The translations under genes and the position numbers were made by a program. A stretch of 64,000 nt of DNA from Moraxellaceae bacterium (GTDB lineage: Bacteria > Pseudomonadota > Gammaproteobacteria > Pseudomonadales > Moraxellaceae), in contig JAUXVU010000018.1 in assembly GCA_030680295.1 (NCBI GenBank), positions 248,001-312,000 of the forward strand, given 5' to 3'. The notes under the pieces were generated by a model that worked only from the letters and a program-made list of their open reading frames with translations, was not told where the DNA came from and searched no databases. Positions 31,648-41,195 of this stretch are shown in pieces; the first letter of the stretch is position 1, and each line of letters begins with the position of its first letter.

Positions 31648-32925
31648 ATGGGCATGGGTTACATTCCGGGTGGTCGCTTAGCAGCCAAGCGCGTTGACCA
31701 AGATATTTCCAAGGTCAAATTCATGTTCCACCGTTATCTTATCGATTCGGTGGACGACGACGGCTTTAATATTTTAGAGAATCAACGCCCCGTCATTCTG
31801 GAATATGTGCAGCGCAAGCTGAATACCTATATTTCCGAACACTCATTGCCAGTTTCGCGCTTTGAAGCTGATCGTTTATCGGAAGAATTAGTTGATGAGC
31901 TGGTGGGCTTTGGTCCTTTAGAGTCCATGCTGAAAGACACATCGATTTCCGAAATCATGGTCAACGGACCAAACAAAATATTCTTTGAGCGTGACGGTAA
32001 AATTCAGTTCAGCGAACTTCGTTTTGTTGACGACAATCATGTTGCGCGAGTGATTCAGCGCATTTTGGCACCGATTGGCCGTCGCTTAGATGAGTCTAGC
32101 CCCATGGTGGATGCGCGCATGCCAGATGGCAGTCGTGTTAACGCCATTATTCCACCTATTGCACTTGATGGACCAACCATCAGCATTCGTAAATTCCGTA
32201 AAGACTTGCTGCAAGCCAGTGACTTGGTGACTTACAAATCACTTAGTCCGGATATGCTGACATTTTTACAAAAAGCAGTTAGCCAACGTGCCAATATTTT
32301 GGTCAGTGGCGGTACTGGTACGGGTAAAACAACGTTTCTGAACGTGCTGTCGAGCATGATTAATCACGACGAACGTATTGTGACTGTAGAAGATACCGCC
32401 GAGCTGCAGTTATCAAACGATCACGTGGTGCGTTTAGAAACACGCCCGCCAAATGCCGAAGGTTTTGGTGAGGTGAGTGCACGCGACTTGATTCGTAACG
32501 CACTGCGTATGCGTCCTGACCGCATTATTGTTGGTGAGGTGCGTAGCTACGAAGTAATGGATATGTTGCAGGCCATGAACACTGGTCACGAAGGCTCGAT
32601 GAGTACCTTGCACGCAAACAATGCTGCAGATGCTTTGCTGCGTTTGGAAACACTGGTTGGCTTGTCTGGTCAGAAAATTTCAGAATCTACACTGCGTGCC
32701 ATTATTGTTTCGGCGCTGGACATTGTGGTGCAGTTGGCGCGTTTACCCAGTGGCCGTCGTTGTGTGTCGGAAATTGTTGAGGTCGTTGAATTGCGGGATG
32801 ATCAGTACGTGACCAACACCTTGTTTAAGCTTGATCGCATTAGTGGTGAGCATGAGCGCGTTAGCATGAATCCTGCAAAACCAAGGGTGATTGAGCTGAT
32901 GAAACAAGCTGAGGCTAAACGCTAA
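31648..32925 (+). CDS. tadA: Tad pilus assembly ATPase TadA/CpaF
   Basis: This 425-residue hexameric secretion ATPase has an N-terminal domain ([23 protein letters not shown]), Walker [14 protein letters not shown] (about 221-233), Asp box VEDTAELQL, Walker [12 protein letters not shown] and the His box [10 protein letters not shown]. It powers extension (and in some systems retraction) of Flp pili. Follows tadZ by 11 bp; stop overlaps tadB start. Confidence 0.95.
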   Translation: MGMGYIPGGRLAAKRVDQDISKVKFMFHRYLIDSVDDDGFNILENQRPVILEYVQRKLNTYISEHSLPVSRFEADRLSEELVDELVGFGPLESMLKDTSISEIMVNGPNKIFFERDGKIQFSELRFVDDNHVARVIQRILAPIGRRLDESSPMVDARMPDGSRVNAIIPPIALDGPTISIRKFRKDLLQASDLVTYKSLSPDMLTFLQKAVSQRANILVSGGTGTGKTTFLNVLSSMINHDERIVTVEDTAELQLSNDHVVRLETRPPNAEGFGEVSARDLIRNALRMRPDRIIVGEVRSYEVMDMLQAMNTGHEGSMSTLHANNAADALLRLETLVGLSGQKISESTLRAIIVSALDIVVQLARLPSGRRCVSEIVEVVELRDDQYVTNTLFKLDRISGEHERVSMNPAKPRVIELMKQAEAKR

Positions 32926-33803
32926 TGGCAGTATTGGTTTATGTTTTCATAGCCCTGCTCATGGCGCTGGGTGCGTTGTATTTTATTTGGACTGGACAAG
33001 AGCAAGCACGCGAAGAGATGGTGGCAAAACGCTTATCGTCTGTGGGTGTTCAAGCGATTGAGTTTCCAGCAAAAGATCGTTTAACGGTTTATTTGGAACG
33101 CGCTGGCATTTATTTGGATGTGAATCACCGTCGCATGATTTTATGGGTGGTGTTTTTACTGATTGTGCTGTGTGCTTTTCAATTTGGCATTGCTTTAGCG
33201 CTGCTGCTGACGTTTGCGATTACGTTTTTTAGCTATACCGCACTGGGTGTTCTTTATACGCGTCGTCAAAGTTTAATTGTTACTCAGTTGCCTCGCTTGC
33301 TGGATCAAGTGGTGCGTTTAATGCGCTCGGGTAAAACCTTGGGTGATGGTTTTGCAATTGCAACTAAAGATGCAGATGACCCTTTGCGTGTAGTTATGCA
33401 AAAGCTGCAACGTAATATTGCACTAGGCATGACCATTACCGAAGCTTTTCAGGAACTGTCTGACACCTACAATCTTAAAGAGCTGCAAGTATTGGCTTTG
33501 GGTGTTTCGGTGAACTCGCGTTATGGCGGCAGTCTGATTGATCTGCTTAATAACGTCATCACCTTGATTCATCAACGCGAACATTTAACTCGTCAATTAC
33601 GCGCGATGACTGGTGAGACACGCACTAGTGCTGTTGTGTTATCGGCGCTGCCATTGTTAGTTGGCACTTTCATGATTTTTTCTAACCCCGACTATATTTT
33701 CACCATGATTGATGACCCGACAGGTAAGTGGGTTTTATACAGTGCAGCTGCAATGCAAATTACCGGTATGGCCGTTATTTGGCGCATGTTGAGGAGTGTT
33801 TAA
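32925..33803 (+). CDS. tadB: Tad inner-membrane platform protein TadB
   Basis: This 292-residue protein has membrane helices near the N-terminus and at about 70-108, a T2SSF (GspF) domain in the middle (LDQVVRLMRSGKTLGDGFAIA, LGVSVNSRYGGSLIDLLNNV) and two C-terminal helices. It forms the platform with TadC. ATG overlaps the tadA stop by one base (TAATGG). Confidence 0.93.
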   Translation: MAVLVYVFIALLMALGALYFIWTGQEQAREEMVAKRLSSVGVQAIEFPAKDRLTVYLERAGIYLDVNHRRMILWVVFLLIVLCAFQFGIALALLLTFAITFFSYTALGVLYTRRQSLIVTQLPRLLDQVVRLMRSGKTLGDGFAIATKDADDPLRVVMQKLQRNIALGMTITEAFQELSDTYNLKELQVLALGVSVNSRYGGSLIDLLNNVITLIHQREHLTRQLRAMTGETRTSAVVLSALPLLVGTFMIFSNPDYIFTMIDDPTGKWVLYSAAAMQITGMAVIWRMLRSV

Positions 33804-33804
33804 C

Positions 33805-34704
33805 ATGGGCTTTGGCATACTCTTTTTTGTCATAGTGGTGGCAGCCATCGCGTTGGGTATTTATGTATTAACTCGAATTGCTGCGGAAAAGCGGTTGGTT
33901 GAAAAGCGTCTGTCCGTTCGAGGCGATAGCCAAGCCGATGCGCGTGTTTTATCCATGCGTTTTGCAGACTTGTTTGACGACCAAGACCGTATCCGTAAAC
34001 ACATTAATAAAGACTCTGAACTGGCATTGGCCATGTGGCAGGCGGGATATCGAGCCCCTATTGAGCGTGCCACGCTTTATGGTGTGCAAGTGTTGGTGCC
34101 GATAGCTGCACTAGTGCTGACGGCACTTTGGGTATTGATTAACGGCTACTCTCAAAATGCCTTGTTGGGTGGTGTGATTGTGGTCATTTTATCAGTGCTG
34201 GCGCCTAAGCGTGTACTTAAAGCCCGGGCCATGGTGCGCATGAAAGCGATTGATGAAGAGCTTTCTTTGTTCGTGCAAATGTTACGTATATTGTTTGATT
34301 CGGGTCTTGCTGTTGAGCAGGCACTAAAAGTGCTTTCTACTGACGCAGAGAAAGTACTACCTGAACTGACCAAGGAAATTCGCCCCATTTTGCGGCGTGC
34401 AGAACAAGGTTTGGATTTAGGTGAAGAACTGCAAAAGTCCTCACAAGCCTTGCAACATACGGACTATACCGATGTTGTTGTGATTGTTCGGCAAATGCTG
34501 AAGCAAGGTGGCAGCGCTCGTGCATCGTTAACCAAAATGGTTGAGCTGATTGAAGGTCGTCGCCTGTCAGGCATGCAGGAAAAAGTCAGTAAGTTGTCCG
34601 CCAAAATGACCGTTGTCATGATTGTATTTTTCTTCCCCGCCTTAGTGATTTTGTTGGCTGGCCCCGGCTTTATTTCTATTGGCGACTCGATGGGTGATAT
34701 GTGA
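33805..34704 (+). CDS. tadC: Tad inner-membrane platform protein TadC
   Basis: This 299-residue second T2SSF-domain protein has LSLFVQMLRILFDSGLAVEQAL and VVIVRQMLKQGGSARASL as the GspF core and hydrophobic ends. The ATG at 33805 follows GAGGAG at 8-nt spacing and lies one base after the tadB stop. Confidence 0.93.
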   Translation: MGFGILFFVIVVAAIALGIYVLTRIAAEKRLVEKRLSVRGDSQADARVLSMRFADLFDDQDRIRKHINKDSELALAMWQAGYRAPIERATLYGVQVLVPIAALVLTALWVLINGYSQNALLGGVIVVILSVLAPKRVLKARAMVRMKAIDEELSLFVQMLRILFDSGLAVEQALKVLSTDAEKVLPELTKEIRPILRRAEQGLDLGEELQKSSQALQHTDYTDVVVIVRQMLKQGGSARASLTKMVELIEGRRLSGMQEKVSKLSAKMTVVMIVFFFPALVILLAGPGFISIGDSMGDM

Positions 34705-35486
34705 TGTTTGTACGTAGAGCCCTATGTCTTCTTAGTTTGGTAGCTGTCTTATCCTCTTGTACAACGATTTCAACGTCATCAAATCGCTCTATAAATACAG
34801 GTAATACAGTCGAAGTAGAGTCGCGCAATTTAGAGGGTGACGCTGTTAAAGCAAGCTTGCCATCTCGTATTGAATGCCGACGAGAGTTGACACAAGAGGA
34901 AGAGCTAAAGCGCTCTATGGCGCAAGAGTTGGCGGAACAAGGTAGTTATTACGCGGCTTTAGCGCAAACCGAAAGCCTGCCACAACATATGGCAAAAGTA
35001 GCGTTGTTAAAAGCGGACATCTTAAGGCGTTTAGATCCAAATCAGTCTGAGTTATGGTTTCGCGCTTTGTTAGGAACCTGTCAAGCAGGCTTTGCAGAGC
35101 ATGGTTTAGGTTTATTAGAAGCGAGTCGTGGCCGTTATAGCGATGCGGTTACACGGCTAGCGGAAGCAGCACGTGTCTATCCAGCGGATGCCCGTATTCG
35201 TAATGATTATGGTGTTGCCTTATTACATTTAGGGCGTGATGAAACGGCTCGCTTTGAGTTACGGACATCACATGAACTAGCACCTGAAGATGCTCAGCCA
35301 CAATTTAACTTAATGCTATTGAGTCTTTTGACGAACGATATTCCCGCATGGCAGCAAATGCGTTCACGTTGGCAGCCATCAGTGCCTGTGAGAGCAGAGC
35401 TTCGGACAGTCTGTCAGCGATTACAGCAAATTCGTCAGGCGACTGGTGTTGTGACACGTGGATGCCTAATTGATACGTCACTGTAA
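34704..35486 (+). CDS. tadD: TadD-like TPR lipoprotein
   Basis: This 260-residue protein has a lipoprotein signal (LCLLSLVAVLSSC), so it is anchored in a membrane, and tetratricopeptide repeats in the second half (YSDAVTRLAEAARVYPADARIRNDYGVA… HLGRDETARFELRTSH). TadD pilotins help secretin assembly. ATG shares one base with the tadC stop (TGATG). Confidence 0.85.
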   Translation: MFVRRALCLLSLVAVLSSCTTISTSSNRSINTGNTVEVESRNLEGDAVKASLPSRIECRRELTQEEELKRSMAQELAEQGSYYAALAQTESLPQHMAKVALLKADILRRLDPNQSELWFRALLGTCQAGFAEHGLGLLEASRGRYSDAVTRLAEAARVYPADARIRNDYGVALLHLGRDETARFELRTSHELAPEDAQPQFNLMLLSLLTNDIPAWQQMRSRWQPSVPVRAELRTVCQRLQQIRQATGVVTRGCLIDTSL

Positions 35487-35579
35487 TGTAGTGTCGTTTT
35501 GTTGTAGTGGATTTGTAGGAACACCTTTGTTGGTGTGTTTTTCAACGTATTCTTCATATGTCATGAGCGGAGATGTGCC

Positions 35580-35903
35580 ATGAAAACCGTAATAGTTGCT
35601 GCAATTGTGTTGACGACAGCCTCTTGGGCGGCAGCAGAAGAAGTGATTGTTCAGCCAGAGTCTAAGCCATTCACATTAATGGGTTGGTTAAACGAGCGTC
35701 AGTTACAACATGACAATTTACCTGTTCCTGGTGATACCACAGAGAGTTGGCTAGCCATGCAGCGCGAAGGCAATATGGCTTCTGAGAACCCTCAAGCTGC
35801 TACGCGGGAGCTTCGTGAAAAAGCAGCTGAACGGTTTCTTAAAACCTATGACTTTCCAATTCCTGAAAATGTGTACGGTACTGAGTTCAAAGCAGGAAAA
35901 TAA
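35580..35903 (+). CDS. DUF3613 protein of the Tad locus
   Basis: This 107-residue exported protein has a signal peptide MKTVIVAAIVLTTASWAAA. The mature part holds GDTTESWLAMQREG and RFLKTYDFPIPE, features of DUF3613 proteins commonly found between tadD and tadG. Function unknown. The ATG at 35580 is preferred over 35535 since it starts the signal peptide. A 93-bp gap without overlap separates it from tadD, so it may have its own promoter. Confidence 0.78.
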   Translation: MKTVIVAAIVLTTASWAAAEEVIVQPESKPFTLMGWLNERQLQHDNLPVPGDTTESWLAMQREGNMASENPQAATRELREKAAERFLKTYDFPIPENVYGTEFKAGK

Positions 35904-35921
35904 GCGATTTGGAGTAACGTG

Positions 35922-38042
35922 ATGCGCCTTGCCGCGATCAGTCGCCCTTCGGCAAACAGTCAGCGTGGAGCCGTTGTCATTATGACGGTTGGCTTTATGC
36001 TGCTTGCCATTTTGTTTTTGGCACTGGTCGTTGATACGGGACGTTTGTATCTCGACAAGCGTAGTTTGCAGCGTGTCGCTGATATGGCGGCATTAGAAGC
36101 GATTACACAAAATGGTGTTTGTCGTATCCCGGAAGCTGGAGAGCTTGATGCGCAAACCGTAGCCGTAGTCAGTGCTCAGCGAAATAACTTTCTTGTAGGA
36201 GATGGTCGTACTGTATTGGCTGAGTGCGGCGAAGTGATGACGGTTACAGGTACGCGTAGATTTAATGTGAACCCTGATTCGCTAGATGCTGTCCGTGTCA
36301 CGGTTACTAGGTCAGTGCCCGCAAGTATTATTGCAGGTGGTATTTTCGGCAATAACATTTTATTAAGAGCTGAGGCAACCGCTGCACGTGGTTCAAACAA
36401 TCTGGCACAACTGACTATTCGAAGTGAAATTCTAAATATTGATGCAAGTCGAGGCGCATTACTCAACTCACTCGTTGGTGGCCTACTAGGTGGATCTTTA
36501 AATGTATCCGTAGGTGGGTGGCAAGGTCTTGTCGGGACGAACATCAGTTTGCTCGAATTTAGCGATCAGTTAGCGACCAACCTAGGTTTGAATTTGGGTG
36601 GTTACGATCAGGTATTGAGTACGAATGTATCGGTTGGTCAATTGATTGATGCTGCAGTTGATGTGTTGGAGCGTGATGGCAATACAGCATCTGCAACAAT
36701 AACTGCACTGCAAGCAATTCGCCTTGCAGCAGCAGCGTCACCAGCAAATTTACAACTGGGCGATATTCTTAATCTGGCGACTGGGTCAGAGTCATCTGGC
36801 TTGGAGTCACAAGTTAATCTATTTGATCTGGTACAGGGCTTTGCTCAACTTGCAAACTCTTCAAGTGCTTTAGCGGCGGATGTGCCAATTAGTTTGCCAG
36901 GCTTATTGAACGTCAATATCAAGGTAAAAGTGACAGAACCTCCTTTGCTTTCAGCAATTGGTAATCCTGCTTTAGCAAAAGAAAACCCAGATGGCGAGAA
37001 TCGTATTTTTGTTCGAACGGCTCAAGCTCGCGTTTTAATTTCATTAGAACTTGGCAATGTATTGTTAGGTAGCTTACAACCACTACTAAATGCGCTCAGT
37101 GCGGTTAATAACAATCAGTTGGTGAATGCAACAGCTGACTTATTAGGTGGTAATTTTATTGGATTTGTGGGTGGTCTAGTGGGGGGTGTTTTGGATTTAT
37201 TATTGCCTCTAAATAGCGTCAAGGATGAGGTTGATATACAAATTGTTAATCCCTTACGAATTGATATTTATGTAGATGGTGGTGGTGCAGATGCCAAGGT
37301 AACGGACTTTAGTTGCTCTGGTGAAAAAGCGCTTGAGTCGGAGGCTAATACCTATACGGCCAAAGTACTGATTGGTAATTTGGGCGTGACATATCAAGAT
37401 GCTGTTAATAATGCATTTTCTTCAGTAAACCCTATCGTGAATGCTGGGCCTGTGCCTATTTTGGACATTGGTAGTCTACGTGTTCGTCGTCGTTGCACCA
37501 TTGGCCTTTGTCTTCTTGGGATTGGCGTAGTGACTGAATATAGTAGAGCTTCTAACGGTGCATTTACGCCGGCCGCTAACGTTACCCAGAATCGAAGCCT
37601 GGCATTTCGTACGCCGTTTAAAGGTGGTGGTATTGGAATTGATTTTATTAATCCGGGTGTATTAACGTCACCACCTCGAACATTGACCTTTGAAGATCCG
37701 CCTTCATTAAATGAAAATTTAGTCGACCCAGATGATTATATTTCGGTAAGTAGTGATACCACACAGTTGGTTAATAGCTTGTCGGGCACTTTGGCGAATG
37801 TTCAAGTCAAAGTATTTCAGCCAGGAGTTAGTAATCTACTTGGCAATGTGTTGGCTACGGCCGGGACGGTTATTAATTTAGTTAGTAATGCGGCAAGAGG
37901 GCTGATTTCTGGCGTGTTATCACCTTTGTTAGACCCTATCTTGAATTTAGTGATGCAGCAGCTGGGTGTTAACTTGGCCAATGCAGATGTTGCCGCCAAG
38001 TTAACGTGTGGTGATGAAAGTGGTGTTCGTCTTATTCAATAA
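35922..38042 (+). CDS. Large TadG-like pilus-associated protein, copy 1
   Basis: This 706-residue protein has the Tad/TadG-like N-terminal motif QRGAVVIMTVGFMLLAIL, a single membrane helix, and DTGRLYLDKRSLQRVADMAA, the conserved segment after it. The long extracytoplasmic region is rich in Leu/Asn/Gly/Val repeats and ends with ANADVAAKLTCGDESGVRL. It is longer than usual TadG proteins. ATG 35922 has GGAG 8 nt upstream. It is clearly paralogous to 39186-41195. Probably a minor or tip-associated pseudopilin or adhesin. Confidence 0.82.
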   Translation: MRLAAISRPSANSQRGAVVIMTVGFMLLAILFLALVVDTGRLYLDKRSLQRVADMAALEAITQNGVCRIPEAGELDAQTVAVVSAQRNNFLVGDGRTVLAECGEVMTVTGTRRFNVNPDSLDAVRVTVTRSVPASIIAGGIFGNNILLRAEATAARGSNNLAQLTIRSEILNIDASRGALLNSLVGGLLGGSLNVSVGGWQGLVGTNISLLEFSDQLATNLGLNLGGYDQVLSTNVSVGQLIDAAVDVLERDGNTASATITALQAIRLAAAASPANLQLGDILNLATGSESSGLESQVNLFDLVQGFAQLANSSSALAADVPISLPGLLNVNIKVKVTEPPLLSAIGNPALAKENPDGENRIFVRTAQARVLISLELGNVLLGSLQPLLNALSAVNNNQLVNATADLLGGNFIGFVGGLVGGVLDLLLPLNSVKDEVDIQIVNPLRIDIYVDGGGADAKVTDFSCSGEKALESEANTYTAKVLIGNLGVTYQDAVNNAFSSVNPIVNAGPVPILDIGSLRVRRRCTIGLCLLGIGVVTEYSRASNGAFTPAANVTQNRSLAFRTPFKGGGIGIDFINPGVLTSPPRTLTFEDPPSLNENLVDPDDYISVSSDTTQLVNSLSGTLANVQVKVFQPGVSNLLGNVLATAGTVINLVSNAARGLISGVLSPLLDPILNLVMQQLGVNLANADVAAKLTCGDESGVRLIQ

Positions 38043-38045
38043 TAT

Positions 38046-38495
38046 TTAAAGAAGTAATGATGCCCGTGCAACGAGATCATTTGGAACTCGAGGTACTGGG
38101 CCTAATCCCGGCAACGAAATAATTGGCACAATTGGGTTGCTTCTGTAATTTGGGTATCTAGCTTCGACAACGAGCAAGCAAGTAGGGCGAGCCATTGAAC
38201 ATTCTGGGCTTGTGTTAAAGCTAACGGATTGTGTAATTGGTGTTCGCCAGCCAGCAGGTAACCAAGCTAACTGTTGTGTCATTTCATTTGCCGCTGCGTT
38301 AGACGCAATTTCAATAAAGTTGCTTTGTAATGGACTTTCTTCAGCTGCGACACGAGCGCCTTCCGCTACTGCACGATTCATGCTTTGCAGCACAATTAAT
38401 GGAAATGTGTAACTTACAATTCCCCAAAATACGAAAAACAACAATGAAAATACTAAAGCAAATTCAATGGTTGCTACTCCTTTTTGCTTTCTCAT
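38046..38495 (-). CDS. TadE-like pseudopilin 1
   Basis: This 149-residue protein has MRKQKGVATIEFALVFSLLFFVF, the TadE N-terminus (cleavage after Gly, Glu+5 equivalent, long hydrophobic helix), then a soluble domain ending PGLGPVPRVPNDLVARASLLL. It is encoded on the opposite strand and convergent with tadG copy 1 (3 bp apart). Similar throughout to its neighbour 38511-38975. Confidence 0.85.
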   Translation of the reverse strand: MRKQKGVATIEFALVFSLLFFVFWGIVSYTFPLIVLQSMNRAVAEGARVAAEESPLQSNFIEIASNAAANEMTQQLAWLPAGWRTPITQSVSFNTSPECSMARPTCLLVVEARYPNYRSNPIVPIISLPGLGPVPRVPNDLVARASLLL

Positions 38496-38510
38496 ACTAG
38501 CAGCCCTCCA

Positions 38511-38975
38511 TTAATTTTGTGATGGCAGGCGTAGGCGCGAAGAGGCCCTTAAGTCACCTGGTAAGTTGGGAATAGGCCCAAGACCCGGCAGGTTGAGCAC
38601 AGGTATAATGGGTTGCGAACTGTAGTTGGGGTAGGTCAAAGTAACGATTAGGTAACGCTGTGTGCCCACATCTTGAACTTCGACAGTGGTGATTAGGTTG
38701 GTTCGAAATTTTGGTGGCAGTACGCTTAATTCATTCAGAATTTCTTGGTTGGCAAGTTCTTGTAGCACAGCTTCATAGGATGGTTCATCTGGGTCTGCTC
38801 TCACAGCGAAACGAGCGCCTTCTGCTACGGCATGATTCATGACCTGATTCAAGAAAAATGGAAGGGCATAACTAATGGTCGCCCAGAAAATACCAAACAA
38901 CAAACTGAAGACAATCGCAAATTCGATCGCGGTAGCGCCCCTTTGCTTTTGTGTACCTAGCCTTAGCATCGTCAT
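38511..38975 (-). CDS. TadE-like pseudopilin 2
   Basis: This 154-residue protein contains KQRGATAIEFAIVFSLLFGIF and ends LPGLGPIPNLPGDLRASSRLRL, a clear paralogue of the next TadE gene 15 bp downstream in the same operon. ATG 38975 (MTMLRLG) is preferred over 39014 because the upstream codons do not extend the conserved N-terminus. The promoter would lie in the gap to the divergent tadG copy 2. Confidence 0.85.
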   Translation of the reverse strand: MTMLRLGTQKQRGATAIEFAIVFSLLFGIFWATISYALPFFLNQVMNHAVAEGARFAVRADPDEPSYEAVLQELANQEILNELSVLPPKFRTNLITTVEVQDVGTQRYLIVTLTYPNYSSQPIIPVLNLPGLGPIPNLPGDLRASSRLRLPSQN

Positions 38976-39185
38976 CTGTCCTAAACCTGTATTAGCCTCA
39001 TAGTATCGCCTCATTTACCGTTGAAACTATTGTAGTTATGTAATAAACGCCGTTTTTGTAGTGTTTGCGTCATTACCTTGCAAATGCCTGTTTCAGTTTG
39101 GTTGTGACTGTGCAATATGGTGATTTTTTGATCATAAAAGTCGTTATTGTGTAAGGAGTATAGGTTCAAATTCGGGTCGTTTTAC

Positions 39186-41195
39186 ATGAAAAAGCGCATT
39201 AGCAGGCAGTCCCAACACGGTGCAGTATTTGTGCTGGTGGCGGGATTTATGCTTTTAGCTATTAGCTTTTTGGCTTTATCAGTTGATTCTGGACGCTTGT
39301 ATCTTGATAAGCGTAGTTTGCAGAAAGTGGCTGATGCTGCCGCTCTTGAAGCAGCAGGGCGACTGGGTAATTGTGCTGATGCACTAACAGCTGCACAAGC
39401 CAGTGCTGCAAGAAACAACTTTGCTGACGATGGTAGCAGTCGCATCATTACTGTTCGTTGTGGCAATGTAGTGTCGAGTCAAGGGATACGCGACCTTCAG
39501 GACGATGCAGACCTTGCCACTGCAGTATTAGTCACTGCAAGGCGCACTTCGCCCGCCAGTCTAATTGCTGGTGGTTTGTTTGGTGATGATATTGAGCTAC
39601 GTGCCGAGGCCATGGCATCCCGTAAAGGAAACCCATTGGCAGCTTTAACTATTCGTAGCACCTTGTTGGGTGTTTCAGTCACAAACAATAATCAAGCTAA
39701 CCGTTTGAATGCGATGTTGGGCACCATGCTGGGTGGTTCGGTGAACCTATCTGTGGGTGCTTGGAACGGCCTGTTGCACACAGATATTAACTTGTTCGAA
39801 TACATTGATCAGCTAGCCCTCAATCTTGGCTTGTCAGCAGGCCAGGTGGATCAGGTGTTATCGGCTAATGTGTCGGCGGGGACATTAATCCAGGCGGCGA
39901 TCGACGTTATTGACAGCAAGATTGGTACACCTCAGGCGACTATCAACGCACTTGATGCAATTGTTGCCATGGATCACATCAATGTTATTGCGAGCATTTC
40001 ACCGACCTCATTAAATGTTGGACAAATGTTGGGGGTAGACCCAAACGGTAAATATGATGGCGCGTTACTTCATTTGCAGTTATTTCAGTTGGTGCAGGGC
40101 ATTGTGCAGTTGGCCAATAGTGAAAATGCTGCCGTTGCTGTAGTGCCATTAAGTATTGGTGGAGTTGGTACCGTTGAAGTGCGTACCAAGGTCATAGAAC
40201 CACCCCGTTTTTCGGCTGTTGGCGATCCATTTAAGTCTTTAAGCGGTGAAAGAGACCCAATCTATGTGCGTACTGCGCAAGTACGTATTTTGTTATCAGT
40301 GACATTGAGTACGGCGTTGTCGACACTGATTAACAACTTACAAACGCATATCAACAATATTGTGAACCCACTCAGTGACTTGCTGAATAACCTGTTTTCA
40401 TTAAATTTGGCTGGTTTGTTGAATAACTTATTGTGTGTTGGTTGCTGGCAGAACTTGTCTGATGTTCGAGCGCTACCTTCGCCATTGCGTTTTGATATCA
40501 ATATCGATGTGGCTGCTGGTGAAGCTGAAGTGTCAGCCGTCAGTTGCGGTAGTGGAGACAGTCGTTCGTTAACGGTTCCCGTGAATACATCGGCGGTGAC
40601 AATTCGTATTGGTAAAATGGGCACATCAGCCGCGGATGCTGCATCGCGGGTGTTTTCTTCAACGCTAGCACCTGATGTTGAGGCTGTGCCGTTAATTGAT
40701 TTTGGTATGGAGCGCTGTCAGGTCACTTGTATATTAGGCATATGCAGTAAATCAAACTGTCAGCCTCGTGTTCCTTTTCATGGTGGTGGTATTGCTTTGA
40801 AAGAGGAGCGTGTGTTGCTCGGTCGTCAACAAACGCTATTGTATGAGTCGCCGGCTGTGACAAATTTGCCTGAGCTAAAGTCGCTACCTAGGTTTCAAAC
40901 GATTAGCACGAACAGTGACATCGTTAGCAATCTATCCGAGTCTTTGTACAGCCCGAAAGTGCTGATGTATGCACCATCGGGAGGCGGCCCTTTATCTATG
41001 TTACTCAATGGTGTGGGTACGCTTTTGGACACGTTAATAGGTTTATTGCACAGCGCAATCAGAACAGTGCTGACGCCACTATTAGATCCCGTGCTTAACC
41101 TGTTGATTTTGACCGCCGGTATCGATTTGGCCAAAACAGAAGTAGGGGCTAACTTAACCTGTTCGTCAGAAACCGGCGTACAGCTTTTACGCTAA
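39186..41195 (+). CDS. Large TadG-like pilus-associated protein, copy 2
   Basis: This 669-residue protein has SQHGAVFVLVAGFMLLAISF and DSGRLYLDKRSLQKVADAAA. Collinear similarity to copy 1 is seen throughout, for example ISLLEFSDQLATNLGLN versus INLFEYIDQLALNLGLS and the ends LTCGDESGVRL versus LTCSSETGVQL. It ends with a 3-bp overlap with the convergent mfd stop. ATG 39186 starts the basic N-terminus (MKKRISRQSQ). Role as for copy 1. Confidence 0.82.
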   Translation: MKKRISRQSQHGAVFVLVAGFMLLAISFLALSVDSGRLYLDKRSLQKVADAAALEAAGRLGNCADALTAAQASAARNNFADDGSSRIITVRCGNVVSSQGIRDLQDDADLATAVLVTARRTSPASLIAGGLFGDDIELRAEAMASRKGNPLAALTIRSTLLGVSVTNNNQANRLNAMLGTMLGGSVNLSVGAWNGLLHTDINLFEYIDQLALNLGLSAGQVDQVLSANVSAGTLIQAAIDVIDSKIGTPQATINALDAIVAMDHINVIASISPTSLNVGQMLGVDPNGKYDGALLHLQLFQLVQGIVQLANSENAAVAVVPLSIGGVGTVEVRTKVIEPPRFSAVGDPFKSLSGERDPIYVRTAQVRILLSVTLSTALSTLINNLQTHINNIVNPLSDLLNNLFSLNLAGLLNNLLCVGCWQNLSDVRALPSPLRFDINIDVAAGEAEVSAVSCGSGDSRSLTVPVNTSAVTIRIGKMGTSAADAASRVFSSTLAPDVEAVPLIDFGMERCQVTCILGICSKSNCQPRVPFHGGGIALKEERVLLGRQQTLLYESPAVTNLPELKSLPRFQTISTNSDIVSNLSESLYSPKVLMYAPSGGGPLSMLLNGVGTLLDTLIGLLHSAIRTVLTPLLDPVLNLLILTAGIDLAKTEVGANLTCSSETGVQLLR

